Assembly: GCA_013146195.2 (NCBI GenBank) | Contig: CM028383.1 | Span: 12,341,311 to 12,405,310, forward strand | DNA length: 64,000 nt | Reading direction: 5' to 3' | Origin: Codonopsis lanceolata | Taxonomy: Eukaryota > Streptophyta > Magnoliopsida > Asterales > Campanulaceae | In this document: in pieces, positions 40,663 through 54,750 of the stretch | How the letters are laid out: every line of letters starts with the position of its first letter | Numbering within the stretch: the stretch's first letter is position 1 | Program-made: the position numbers and the translations under genes | The notes under the pieces: generated by a model | The model's input: only the letters and a program-made list of their open reading frames with translations | What the model was told of the DNA's origin: nothing | The model's database searches: none

Positions 40663-41450
40663 TTTTACCTTATAGGAAGCCATTCAATCTTTCGATGCAT
40701 GCGAGGATGAGCCGCTTATTCTTGAAGGATCATGGTTTTGTAGCTTTTCGTTTCTTCGAGCGTAGAGATGGAAATGACAATTGCCTCGGAGATGATGAGC
40801 CTTTGTGTATCCAATGAGTTTGGCGAGAGAAGTCCCAGGATGAATTTAATCAACCAAATTTTGTAAGATGGGATGGGCAAGTTTTAGAAGAGATTAGCGG
40901 AGACGCCCAGAAAAACTTCGATTGAGAAGACTTTTGTGGGAGACAGGAATGAGTATGCTCACAAGAAAGTGGATGACTCTAATGGACAAAAAGAAGAGTC
41001 ATGATCCGAGTTTATCGCCGAGTATCACAGGTTTTATGGACCCTACTTAACATTTATCTTTTGATAATTTTATGTGTCTTTAGCAAGGAGTTACGTCACG
41101 GACCCGGATCACGTTGCATCCGATTGAAAGCAGAGCTATAGGTGGTGACTAGGTTATGGTATAGTGTTCAAGCATTTAGGATGGTTTAGCTTTAGGATTG
41201 AGGATCGATCGGCCTCTTGCTCAAAGGTATTTTGGGCCATGGGTTTGGTTATTTTAGGAAAGGCGATCGCGGCGATTATTGGGTGGCCTTTTAGGCTATG
41301 GGTTTGGATGAGAATTTGGTTTCTAGACGATTGTAGGTATGGTTGGGAGGTCGGCTTTTGGCTTTGGTTGTGGGTCGTGGGGTTGTCAAGAGTGATTGAT
41401 GTTTTCTTTTGTTGCGAGAGAAATATTTTGAAGCAATTGCTCAGGAGAGG

Positions 41451-41488
<38 letters not shown>

Positions 41489-42807
41489 AGAGGAAATTCT
41501 TTCTTTTTTTTTTTTGACCTCTCGGAGCAAATTTGAGAGAGTGCTTGAAGAGATACTCGTTTTCTCTCTCTTGGGATAAAAGAAGATTGTCACTCTTGGT
41601 GGATATATATAAGGGTGGAGCAGCCCCGGTTTTGAGAGGTTAGGCTTTAGAGATGGTTAGGCTTTGGCGGGCATTTGGAAGAGGATGGGTGTATGGTTGG
41701 AAGCCCCTAGTGTGCCGTTTAATAGCTCGGTCGCAATGGGTCGAAGGTGATTCTGGTCAAGACGACTTGCCTGCTCTGGATTTCATGTGTTCTTAAAAGT
41801 TTTCGGGTCCATATCTTCTTGATGACTCATCATCAACTCGTGTAGATTTATCATGTTTTTCATGAGTTGACTCGTCATCTTCATCTTTTTTTTTTTTTTA
41901 CAGATATTTCGGCGATATGTGGTGCTCCAGAGATCAAGAAGAAGACTTCGACAAGCTAATATAGGAAAAGCAAGAATTTTATCGAGGCTTGAATATACTT
42001 TTGGAAGGCTCAGTTTGAAGACTCGGTTGGGCTTTCAAAATAACGAAGAACCAAATGAGCATACTCTGCAAGGATATGGGCTAAGAAAATACCTCTGGGT
42101 TTGAAAGCCCCTAGTCTTGAATTGTTGTGTATGATCCCTGAGTTGCTTGGCTTTTCTGGACTTCTCAGCTTTCCAGACTTTTCTGCTTTCTTGGCTGTCC
42201 CAGTTTTTCCAACTTTCTTTTCTTTTCTGGCTTCCTATCGGTCCTTCTTCTTTTTTTTCATTTCTTTTTTCATCATTTTTCTCTTTTTTTTCTTTTCTTT
42301 TTTTTTTTTTTTTTTTTTTGGTGGTAGACCTTGACATCTCAAAGTAGGACTTGCTAGATTTTTTTTGAATCAAGAATGGTGATGCACTTATCAATGATGG
42401 CGATTGAAAATAATGGTGAGGAATTTCTGTCTTTACATGTTTTGGGAAGCAGAAGACAACATATAGAAAAAGACTTTCTTTCTCTTTTTTTTCGAAGACT
42501 CCTTTTTTTTTCTTTTTTTTTCTTTGTTTTTTTTTTTAAATAATTTTTTATGAGATGTAATGATTACGTACCTCAGGACAGTCTTCTCAAGAGAGTAAAT
42601 GTGATAGTCAACTTTTTTAGCCCACAAAATTGTTAGTGGTACCAGAAAACAACAAGGGTTCCAAAATTGACATTGTGTTGAAAAGAGTTGTTTCCTGGAG
42701 ATTTTATTCGACAAAAGAACATTCAAAGGTGCAAAGAGTCTTTGGAGGTGTATATACAAGGGTATTCTAGGGTACTTTCTACTTTTTACTAGAGACAATC
42801 ATGGGTG
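40663..42807 (-). other. B2 interior non-coding DNA downstream of gag
   Basis: 2.1 kb with long T runs (about 41452-41487, 41886-41900, 42297-42320, 42485-42538). This is where pol would lie, but no protease, RT or integrase motif is visible in any minus-strand frame. Open frames here are low-complexity K/E or F/S runs. Confidence 0.6.
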
Positions 42808-44340
42808 CGGCTTTTCAATGATTTGGCCATCAATAAGATCTTGGATGGCACTTCTGAGCTTATAACACTTATCAGTGGGATGGCCACTGCTACGATGATA
42901 CTCGCAATGCGAGAGTGGTCCCATGTGTCGATAGCTTTGGTGGAGGTCGGTAGTTTTCCATAGGTTTCAAAACCCCTTGTGCCATTAGGCCTTGGAAAAT
43001 CAGAGACATTGGGGCATTCAGTTCATCGTAATGCCTTCTTTTTGCTCGGTAGGGTCCTATGAGGTTCTTGTTGGCATTACTACTTCCTTCAACGAGTTGG
43101 CGATTCATATGACCATGGCACACTACTATATTTACCGGTGGAATTCTTTCAACCACATTGACTTCTTCAGAAGACTCTTCGTCGATTCGAGTCACGAGTG
43201 AAATTGGGGGTGTATGTGTATCAATCTCTAGGGATCCCGTACGTATTTCTTCATCAATACGGACTCCTATCTCCACTATTTCTTTAAAATTGCTATAAGG
43301 GAGATACCGCATGCGTTCTAGGTAAATGGGCTGGAGGTTTTTGATGAACATTCTGCATGATTCGGCCGGATCGTGCGTCGAGTGCAGGCGACTTTATCCT
43401 TCCATCTGGCTGCAAATTCTGCGAATGTTTCATTTTCTTTTTGGGTGCATGCCTCAAGTTCCCTTTTATTTTCAGTGGTGGTATTGTCTTTGTACCTTTC
43501 CAGGAACCCTTCAGCTATTTGGTCCCAAGTGCCCATGGTGCTATCATCTGCTAGCATTAACCATTGCTTAGCAGCCCCTATTAAGGTGAGGTGAAAATTG
43601 GAGGCCATGGCTTCGAAGCTAGCCCCTCTTGATTGCATGCCAGTAGAGTAAGATTTTAGGTGAGAGATAGGGCATCCAGTCCCATCGAATTTTTCTATGT
43701 CGGGCATTTTGAAATTTGGGGGTAGTATGGCTGAAGGTTTTAGCGTTAATGCCTTCATAGAAAATTTTTCTTTGTCCAGGGCTTCGAGCATCATACTTTT
43801 CAAGTTCTCCATGTCTGCCTCCATTTTGGTGGGAGGGAGTTGGATTTTGGTATATCTTTGGTAGGACTAGGAAATTTGGATTAGTTTAAGGCGTGGTATT
43901 TTATAAGGATTTTGAGGAGGCGTTTGGTGAGGGTTCTGGTAAGGATTTTGATTTTGGGTAGGATTTGGGTCTTGGACAGGATAAGGATTTTGGGTTGGAT
44001 AGGGATTTTGGGTTGGATATGGATTTTGGGTTGGATATGGATTTTGGGTTGGATATGGATTTTGGGTTGGATATGGATTTTGGGTTGGATAGGGATTTTG
44101 GGTTGTGGTAATATTTGGCGGGTTAGTGTTTGGTGAGAAGTGGGTTTGGAAGAACATGGGAGGTTGATGCTTTTGAGGGGCTGTAGGGGAAGAGTTCATC
44201 TCACCAGGATTTCAAACTTTGCACCATGCTAGCTATTTGGCTCATCATTGCACCCAACTTTTGGTCTAACCATTCTGCATTCTTTGAGTCGGGCGTCCCA
44301 CGAAGCCCACGGATGCGTACCCATGGCGGGCTGCTTACTT
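42808..44340 (-). pseudogene. Gag of B2 (Tat/Ogre-like)
   Basis: A P/Q-rich N-terminus with about seven NPYPTQ hexapeptides (43867-44199) leads into the core (43824-43318: FKMPDIEKFDGTGCPISHL, FHLTLIGAAKQWLM, AEGFLERYKDN). After a break near 43380 it continues in 43351-42890 (MFIKNLQPIYLERMRYL, RRHYDELNAP, LMAQGVLKPMENY). A second break near 42930 shifts to a frame with the C-x2-H-x4-H-x4-C knuckle CEYHRSSGHPTDKC and LRSAIQDLIDGQIIEKPHP, then a stop at about 42808. The stop right after the knuckle makes this a gag-only reading unit. B1 gag continues about 50 residues further. Confidence 0.85.
43984..44104. repeat. 18-base tandem repeat in B2 gag
   Basis: TTTTGGGTTGGATATGGA repeated about 6-7 times on the plus strand; encodes NPYPTQ on the minus strand. 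B1 (35080-35165) and B3 (53520-53640) have fewer, variant units. Confidence 0.9.
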
Positions 44341-45674
44341 TCTTTGCCATTACGCTAAAATATGTATCCGAGCCTCTTTTCGACTGAAGCGATATCCTCG
44401 ATCGATTTACGCACTATTTTCTCGTATCAACCGGCCATTATTATCTCTGCCTTTTCAAATTCGGGCCGGGTTTACGAGGAAAATGGGGTTTGGAGGTATC
44501 GAAAATTTGGAGGTATGCGGGCTTGGAGTACAGCGTGCCTTTTTATTAGTATATTTTATTATTTATTTTTTTTGTTCCCTACAATTGCCAGGATAAGCAC
44601 AGCTTTATTTTGGCAGTCTCGGGACTTTTCTGGAGCAGTGGATTCTTTCTCCAGTATAGGACCAACGTATTCCACACGCCTTTCGACTCCCAGGTGGGCT
44701 GGGAGGCGAAGGGCCTATACTCTTTCGGGATCCACCATCCGAAATGGTCTAGGTCGAGCATCGAGAATTATAAGTCAGCCCCTGTTTGTTATTCATATTA
44801 ATATATTATTTACTTTTTTTGTGCGCACTTATTGTATATACATTTTTTTTTGAACTTGCGCATTTATTTTTGATATATATATATATTTATTTATTTATAT
44901 ATTTTTTTTATTGATTTTTTGGGCTCATAATCGAGATGCAAAAACCGGTCGATGCGTGAAGTGTCTGAAAAACTATATGCATTCTAACGTTGGCTTATGC
45001 GGGGTAGGCTGGCCATGGTGTAGGGTAACATTCGAATATATCTATATGCGTGCACGTGTGTGCGGTATCTAAAAGATAAAGTCTTTATTTATTCTGAGAT
45101 ATATGAGCAGAAAAATAAAGCAGATATGACATGTCTTGCTTGTTATGTGTGGATTTTCTCGGCTTTTTATTTTTGAGTGCAAGCAAGCAAGCACACCATT
45201 TTAAGAAATAGAAAGAAAAGTGGGGAAACTATCTATCCCTATTAATTACAAATTTTGGTCCTATGTCCCCAAAATAAAATGAGAGAATGAATGCGAGATA
45301 TGTATAAATGTAGAATAAAATGAAAAAAAAATAAATGAAAGAAATAATAATATAGAGCCGGAAGTAAAATAAAGCCCGGCTCTTTTGTTGTCTTGCCAGG
45401 AATTTATTTGTAACATATATATATATATATATTATATTATTATTATTATTATATATTTTTGAATTTTTTTATATATTCTTAAAACACACATGCAGTTATC
45501 GGAGCAAGCTGGCAAGATGGAGGATCATATCCACAAATATAGACACGGATGTATAGGAACACTATATTCAAATGCGTAAATTAATATAACAAGCATCTTT
45601 GCTCGAGAAACAAATAAAAACAAAAAGTTTTATTTTATGAGTCTAGCCCTCCATTTTATTTAAAATAAAACAAC
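44341..45674 (-). other. 5' leader of B2
   Basis: Non-coding leader between primer site and gag, about 1.3 kb. It is shared with B3 (53940-54750 plus 56547-57060), B0 (9816-10295) and 47466-48040. Compared with B3, many CAG or CTG words are reduced to CG (for example CATCGAGAATT at 44759 against CATCAGAGAATT at 54393). Confidence 0.75.
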
Positions 45675-45692
45675 TCCCCAGCAGAGTCGCCA
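45675..45692 (-). promoter_or_regulatory. Primer-binding site of B2
   Basis: TGGCGACTCTGCTGGGGA on the minus strand, three bases after the LTR. Ogre/Tat elements commonly use tRNA-Arg with a site of this form. I am recalling the tRNA identity, not computing it. Other B copies have damaged versions (48025-48038, 57049-57073, 10276-10292). Confidence 0.7.
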
Positions 45693-45695
45693 CTA

Positions 45696-47465
45696 TGAGG
45701 TTCCCGGGGTGCGACCCGCGCCCCGCACTCCCTTGGATAGGGGTGAGCATACGTGCGGATGCGGGACACCACTGCTCTCGTTCCACCCTCCCTTGTTTAG
45801 GGGAAGGCGAAATCAAAAGTGCGAGAGGAGTCTTTGTCTATGTTAGCACGTTTGAATGTGCCTCGGTTGCCTTGAGTGGATTTTGTATCCAATATGGGAA
45901 CTTATGGTTTCCGCATCAAGTTATCCCTTTTTAGGGGATACCGGGATATGGGAATGCATTACCCTTTCATTCCCATTTTCCCTTTTTAGGGAAAGCGGAA
46001 AAGTGCAAAAAGGATATTGCGGCCCCCATTATGGATTTTATTAAAAATAGCCTTATGGCCCATTCGATTACTATGGGAGCTTTGGGTTTCCGCATCAAGT
46101 TATCCCTTGTTTAGGGGATACCGGGATATGGGAATACATCACCCTTCCATTCCCATTTCTCCCTTTTTAGGGGAAGCAGGAAAGTGCAAAGAAGGAGTGT
46201 TGCGAGGCCCCATATGAAAGTTTTAGAGTCGCCATCTTTATTTTAAGGAAAATAAAGCAAAACCAAAGAAAAGAAAAATAAACCGAGAGAAAAAAGCGGG
46301 TTCGGAGGCTAAGTTACGAGTTGGGAAGGTGCTAGGCACCCAACTCGCCCTTCGATCTCAAAAATGGTTTTTGGCTGAAGTATGCTTATTGTTATATTTA
46401 TTTAGCAAATAAATAAGGTATTAAAAGACAGGAAATTAAAACAAATACATCCATGGCTACATTATTTACTGGACTTCGCAACCATTTCCTTACAATAATT
46501 ACTGAGACATATTTAAGAATATTTGGCCATTATAACGGCTCTTTTACAAAATATTTTCTATTCTAATCCGGGCGGACAACGGCTTATATTGGCTACATTG
46601 TGCGGATTTAAATAACAACTTTAAAAATGAATAAAAAGCAGAAAAGTAAATAAATAAAAATAAACGGCGCCCTTAAAGGTTTTACCTTTTAGAGCGGCGG
46701 TGTGCTTCGCCGGGGAGAGGAGTCTTTTGTTGTTGTTTTGTGTGGTTGTTGTTTTGATTTGGGCGAGTATTTGCTTATTTCGAGTTTGGACTTGTCAACT
46801 CGGGCAGAGTGACAGCTTATTTGGGTAGGTTTTGGCCTTTTTGGTTGGGCGGAACCTAGGCTTAGTTTCTTGATTTTTCAGCTCGTTACTCGAGGCGGAG
46901 TAACGACTTACTGGGATTTTTGGGCGGGAAATGAGATGGATACCTAACAACTAGGCTAGGGATCACTTATAATCTATGGGTTTTTATTTTGGCAGAGTTT
47001 GGAAGGGGTTTGGAGATTCTAGGGGCTTCCACTTACCTATCTCGCACCTCTCGTACTAATATCGACGGAAGAGCGAGCGGCGAGCCGTTGCGATTTTAAT
47101 CGTGGAAAAATGAGCAAGCGAAATGAGAAGCGAAGGCTTTTATTTATAGTGTGAAGCGAGGGGCCTTGTCATTCTTGGATTTGTTCATCATGCTTCAGCC
47201 AGTTGTACCACGAGCTTCAAGAGTTGTACATTTTCCATTTGAGAGACGCAATAGTAGAAGGCTTGGTGCCACCAAGGGACCTTGGTGCGGCACCAAGCAG
47301 CTTTTCAACTTCCATTTTTGTTTGCACTTTCACCCCCTGCAGTTCAATGTTTCGCGCATCCTGCTTTTCCTTTCACATTTTTGACTCTGTAACTTTACAT
47401 TTGTTAAGTTTTAACGATTCTTGATATTTTATGTCGTCACATACCATGGAGTCTGGGGTGTCTGA
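45696..47465 (-). repeat. 5' LTR of B2
   Basis: It starts TGAGGTTCCCGGGGTGCG and runs to GGGGTGTCT near 47463. Same modules as 35655-37494: two GGGGATACC hairpin units, the GGGCAGAGT repeats, TATA near 47138-47149 and the palindrome CTTGGTGC-G-GCACCAAG at 47281-47297. Confidence 0.88.
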
Positions 47466-47499
47466 GGTCCTAATCCCCAAAATAAAATGACAGAATGAA

Positions 47500-47568
<69 letters not shown>

Positions 47569-47695
47569 CAGAATGAAAATAAAGCAGAATAAAATAATAT
47601 AAGGTCGAAAATGAAAAGATTTTTTTTAAAAGAATAAAGCACCGGCCCTTTTGTTGTGGTGCCCGGAAATTACTGCATACAAAATATTGCATATG

Positions 47696-47770
<75 letters not shown>

Positions 47771-48040
47771 TTTATATATTTTTTTTTTGCTAATTTTTTT
47801 TTGAAAAATATAAATATTTTCAAGTATATCCGTAACAGTGTTTGAAATGAAACTGATGCAAGATGGAGGATCATATCCACAAATATAGACACGGATGTTA
47901 AAGGAACACAATATTCAAGCTGTTTAAATTAATATAACAAGCATACTTTAGCCGAAACAAAAAGAAAAAAGTTTTGATAGCGGAGTCTAGCCCTCCATTT
48001 TTATTTATTAAAATAAAAACGATCTCCCCCAGTCGCCACT
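47466..48040 (-). mobile_element. Fragment of a B leader between two LTRs
   Basis: TAATCCCCAAAATAAAATGA and GATGGAGGATCATATCCACA match the leader at 45258-45695. It contains an (AT)n repeat (47503-47567) and a (TAA)n repeat (47700-47771). It ends in a damaged primer site next to the LTR at 48041. The gag that should follow is missing, so two LTRs are separated by only 575 bases. Confidence 0.75.
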
Positions 48041-50007
48041 TGTGGTTTCAGGAAATTTCTCCGCGCCCCCAGCCTTGGATAGGGGTGGCGTGCGTGCGGA
48101 TGCGGTGACATCCAGCTCCGTTCCACCCTCCCTTGTTTAGGGAGGACGAAATCAAAGTGCGGGAGGAGTCTTTGTCGAATAGCGTTGGAATGCTCCTCGG
48201 TTGCCTTTAGTGGATTTTTGGTCCAATATGGGAGCTTTGGGTTTCCCGCATCAAGTTATCCCTTTTTTAGGGGATACCAGGATATGGGAATGCATCACCC
48301 TTCTATTCCAATTTTCCCTTTTTTAGGGGAAAACGTGAAAGTGCAAGGAAGGAATGTTGCAGCGCCCCCCCACTATGGATTTTATGAAAATAGCCTTATG
48401 GCCTATCTCGGATCACTATGGGTGCTTTGGGTTTTCTACGTCAAGTTATCCCTTGTTTAGGGGATACCAGGACATAGGAATACATCACCTTTCCATTCCC
48501 ATTCTCCCTTTTTTAGGGGAGAACGTGAAAGTGCAAAGAAAGATGTTGCGATGCCCCACTGGATCCAAAATGTTTTAGAGTCGCCATCTTTATTTTAAGG
48601 AATAAATAAACCAAAACCAAAAAAAGAAAACTAGAGATAATGAAAACGGGTTCGGATGCTAAGTTACGAGTTGGGAAGGTGCTAGGCACCCAACTCGCCC
48701 TTTCGGTCTCAAAATGGTTTTTGGCTAAAGTATGCTCTTTGTTATATTTATTTAACAGACAAATAAAGTATTAATTGCCTACAAATACATCCATTACATC
48801 TATATTATTTACAGACTTGCAACCGTCTTTTTTACAAATAATCACAAATATACTTGAAAATATTTGGTCATAATAACGGCTACATTTAGTATTATTTCCT
48901 AACTAAATCCGGGCAGCATAACTGCTTATATATTTACATTGGGCCGGATTGAAATAATACTTTTACAAGTAAAGACTTTAATGAATAAATAAAGCAAATA
49001 ATTACAAATACATCTGAAAAAATTTGGCCATAATAACGACTATATTTAGTACTATTTCCTAACTAAATCCGGGCAGCACAACTGCTTATATATTTACATT
49101 GGGCCGGATTAGAAATAATACTTTTACAAAATGAAAGACTTTAAAATAAAACTTACAGACAGCCTAGGGTGTGCTCGCTCTGTCCTTCAGGGAGAGGGAG
49201 TCTTTTTTTTTTGTGTGTTGTGTGAATTTGGGTAGCGTGACTGCTCTTGAAAGTTACTTTCGGCCTCGGGGTTTGGGCAGAGTAATTGTTTGTGTTTGGT
49301 TGTTTGTTGGCTTGAGGTAGGCTGAAATCGGGTAGAATAACGACTTATTTCTGGCTGATTTGGCCTTTTAAATCGGGCAGAGCAACTGCTCTTTCCACGA
49401 TTTTTGGACCGGGGAAAAAGGGTGGATACCTAGCTGGGGGGGGGGGCTAAGGTTCACTTCTGCCGGTTGGTTTTGTGTTTGGAGGAGGTTTGGCAGAGTT
49501 TCAAAGCTTTTTGAGGTGATCGCTCACTATCTCACTTCGCTCTCTATTTCTCCAGCGTAACGACTACGCGGAGAAGTTTATCGAAGGAAAGGTGTGTTGA
49601 AATGAGGAGCTGGGACTCTGTATTTATAGGAGGAAATGAGGACACCGAGGGAATTAAAATTCATTCTTCACGCAATACCTAGCTTGTACACAGTGCGGGA
49701 ACAATTGCACATTGCGGCAACTGTAGCAAAAAAATGGGCGCAGCACTTCACAAAATTGGGCGCAGTGAAGGAATTGGGCGCCATGCCCATTAAATTTGGG
49801 CGTCATGCCCAATTTGCATGGTGGCCATGCCTATTTTCAAACTTTGTCATTTTTGAGCACTTTGGTCCTTGCAGTTCGTCCTTTTGCGCATCCTGCTTTA
49901 TCCTTTTGCACTTTTGACCCTGTAACTTGACATTTGTTAATGTTTTAACAGGTCTTGATATTTTATGTCATGTCACATACCAGGGGTACGAAATTGGGGT
50001 GTCTGCA
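48041..50007 (-). repeat. B-family LTR (1967 bases), 3' LTR of B3
   Basis: It starts TGTGGTTTCAGG and ends GGGGTGTCTGCA. It has the two hairpin modules, a duplicated block at 48790-49140 (AATCCGGGCAGCA...ACTGCTTATATATTTACATT twice), and a TATA box near 49621-49629. Its U3 palindromes differ from B2: TTGGGC-GTCAT-GCCCAA at 49796-49812. It has an 11-G run at 49436-49446. Confidence 0.85.
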
Positions 50008-52199
<2,192 letters not shown>

Positions 52200-52251
52200 G
52201 CTCTAACTTTTGTCTAGGCTGCCCTTCCGGGTTTTCAACCTAGCACTCTTA

Positions 52252-52318
<67 letters not shown>

Positions 52319-52464
52319 TTACTTGCTCTATTTTTTTCCTAGGCCGCCCTTTCAGGTTTTCAGCCTAGCGAGCCCTTATTTATCCTTTTTATTTTTTATT
52401 TTTTTTTATTTTGCTATAACTATTGCCTAAGCCGCCCTTTCGGGTTTTCAGCCTAGCGAGCTGG
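52200..52464 (-). repeat. Three CCTAGG stem-loops of B3 with a (TTA)n spacer
   Basis: Units at 52200-52248, 52324-52374 and 52412-52464 match the B1 units with a few changes (TGTCTAGGCTGCCC, CTTTCAGGTTT). A TTA microsatellite (52254-52318) has grown between units 1 and 2. The order and distance to the integrase end are as in B1. Confidence 0.8.
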
Positions 52465-52896
52465 AGACGGAAGCACTTGCCAGATAAGGTGGCTCAAGCA
52501 TAATACCTTTTAAGCTCGTTGAGATTGGAGGGCTGAGCAAAGTCTTTTCTTTCCTGGCTTGTGAGGAGTACGACATCTCCTGACCGGATCTCTTTGACAA
52601 TATACGATACATCGTGGAAGAGAGTGGTAATAGCCTTTTGATAAGTAGTCCCAGCATTTTTTTTTAAAACTTGTAGTGACTATTCCGGCTTAATCCAGCG
52701 GAGCTTTAGCTTGATTTGTCGAGCATACGGACATATGGGGATCCGGTGTTCGACTTATGGCTGGATCTAGCCCTGACACATCTTCATAGGGCCAGACAAA
52801 TATGTCCACGAATTCTTTGAGGAGATCAATGAATGCTACCCTTTCAGGGCCTTGCAGGTAGTTACCGATTTTGACTCCTTTGATTTCATTGTCCAA
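52465..52896 (-). pseudogene. RT / integrase fusion remnant of B3
   Basis: From 52896 down: YLQGPERVAFIDLLKEFVDI, YEDVSGLDPAI (RT start), a join, then KNAGTTYQKAITTLFHDV (RT, just before YVDD) and at once SYIVKEIRSGDVVLLTSQ and NLNELKRYYA, the integrase C-terminus, followed by a stop. B3 also lacks the RT stretch between the YEDV region and NAG. The LFHDV-to-YIVKEI join is the same as in B1, so the deletion predates the split of the copies. Confidence 0.75.
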
Positions 52897-53013
52897 CCCC
52901 AGATTGATAGTGGATCAGTCTTCAGTTGCTGTTGATGAATGATGTTGTCCCTGGTGCTCTACTGACTTTACAGGCTCAAGCAAATCTTTTTTTTTCTTTT
53001 GGGTCCTATTAAA

Positions 53014-53250
53014 TCACTCATTATTATAATTATTTAATGTGTCTTTTAATGCAGGTGCAACTAAGAAATAAGCAAAGACATTTAGATTAGTATTAAAAGC
53101 AAACCTTATAAGGTTTATTACATTATTGAGGATATGGGGTTTGAGATCCTCAATTTTAGGGTACGGATCGGTAGATGACCAATCCGTAAGGCTAGGGAAA
53201 GGAATAGGCATAATATATCCGAAGCGGTCCACCAGATCTGCGAGCGTCAA
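53014..53250 (-). pseudogene. Unrecognised conserved segment of B3
   Basis: LADLVDRFGYIMPIPFPSLT, KIEDLKPHILNNVINLIR and NVFAYFLVAPALKDTLNN. It matches B1 at 33493-33794 and lies between gag and RT. No known domain recognised. Confidence 0.4.
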
Positions 53251-53269
53251 AAGTGGGCCGGTCGTAGTA

Positions 53270-54051
53270 TACTAGTTCTGCAGAGGCTTATTAGAAATAG
53301 ACTCAAACTGAGCAGGGAGCTCTTTTATAATAAGTTCCTTCATCCATCATACCCAGGAAGCTGTCCCACAAATTTCCATTAGAAACTTCTTGGTTTAGAA
53401 TTTTAAGCATCATGGTTTTCAAATTTTCGATGTCAGCCTCCATTTTGGCGGGCGGGGGAGTTGGGTTTTGGTAGATGTTGGCAGGATTAGGAAAGACTGG
53501 GTTAATTCTTGGCTGTGGTACCTGGTAAGGGTTTTGGGCAGGATAAGGGTTTTGGGCTGGATATGGATATTGGGCAGGATAAAGATTTTGGATAGGATAA
53601 GGATTTTGGATAGGGCATGGATTTTGGGCTAGATATGGATATTGGATAGGATATGGAGAATATGATGAAAAAGGGTTAAAACTTTGGTAATGATAGGTAT
53701 TTGGTGGGTTGATGTTGGCTGGGGGCTTGGGTTTGGAGGCACTTGAGATGTTGATGCCTCTTGGGGGACTGCAGGGGAAGAGATTACCTCACCACTGGAT
53801 TTTAAATTTTGCACCAGATTAGCCATTTGGCTCATTATACGATCGGTCAGTGCACCCAATTTTTGGTCTAGCCATTGCCGCATTGCCAGAGTCGGAGCGT
53901 ACCCTGGAGCCCCTATATATGTACCCATAGCGGACTGCTCACTTTCTGCTGTCATACTGCTCGGATCCGTATTCTTTGTACTGATTATGCCCTTGTCTGA
54001 TATGATACTGATACCCTCTGTTCTAATTTCTGCACTTATTTCCCGTATCAA
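53270..54051 (-). pseudogene. Gag of B3 lacking its core
   Basis: The N-terminal part (54051-53629) has GAPGYAPTLAMRQWLDQKLG, SSPAVPQEASTSQVPPNP and then P/Y/Q repeats (53520-53640). Soon after the ADIENLK start of the core (about 53440) the sequence jumps near 53375 to the C-terminal SFLGM and EFESISNKPLQ. About 500 codons' worth of DNA in B1 is reduced to a short join, and the zinc knuckle is lost. This gag cannot assemble. Confidence 0.75.
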
Positions 54052-54750
54052 CCGGACAGTACTATCTCTGCCTTTCCAAGTTCGGGTCAGGTTTATGAGG
54101 AAAATGGGTTATGGAGGTATCAGAAGGCTAGCTGAAGGCTTTCTGGGTTTGGAGTACAACGTGCCTTTATTAGTATCTTTTTTTATTATTTATCTGTTCC
54201 CTACAGTTGACCGGATAAGCACCTGCTTTATTTTGACGGTCTCAGGACTTTTCCTGGAACAGTGAATTCTTTCTCCAGAGTATAGGAGCAACGTATTCTA
54301 CATGCCTTTCGACTCCCCAAGATCGGATTGATCCCAGGCGAAGGGCCTATACTCTTTCCAGGATCTACCATTCGAAATGGTCTAGGTCGAGCATCAGAGA
54401 ATTATAAATCAGCCCCTGTCTATTTTTTTTTTTTGTTGCGCAATTATTTTTTTTCATCATTTTTTTTAAACTTGCGCATTTCTTTAATACATATATTTTT
54501 TTTTTTTGACTTTTTCTTCTTTTATTTATTTATTTTTTTTTTGACAGAGGCTGACTCATAATTCAGAGATGCAAAAACTGGTCGGTCTATGAAGTGTCCT
54601 GAGAATCTATATGCATTCTAGCGTTAGCTTATGCAGGGGGTAGGTTGGTCATGGTGTAGGGTAACAGTTCAGAATATACATACATGCGTGTGCGTGTGCA
54701 TGTGTGCGGTATCTAGAAAACAGTAAAATCTTTATTTATTTTCAGATATA
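54052..54750 (-). other. 5' leader of B3, first part
   Basis: It matches the B2 leader (44341-45110). Interrupted by the LINE at 54751 and resumed at 56547. Short open frames are not conserved between the copies. Confidence 0.7.

Larger units (their letters stand above)
35655..47465 (-). mobile_element. B2: gag-only Tat/Ogre-like LTR element
   Basis: LTRs at 35655-37494 and 45696-47465 flank 8.2 kb. On the minus strand: 5' LTR, primer site (45675-45692), leader, gag (44340-42808), a long non-coding stretch with a hairpin array, polypurine tract (37495-37505) and 3' LTR. I find no protease, RT, RNase H or integrase motif, so it belongs to the class of gag-carrying non-autonomous elements (sometimes called TR-GAG). 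The 5' LTR's outer end (GGGGTGTCT then GAGG) lacks the expected ACA, and right of it lies another B leader. No target-site duplication is evident. Confidence 0.8.

Noticed and set aside
47429..47911. Frames made of poly-I, poly-Y or IYIY
   Set aside because: Translations of AT and TAA microsatellites.
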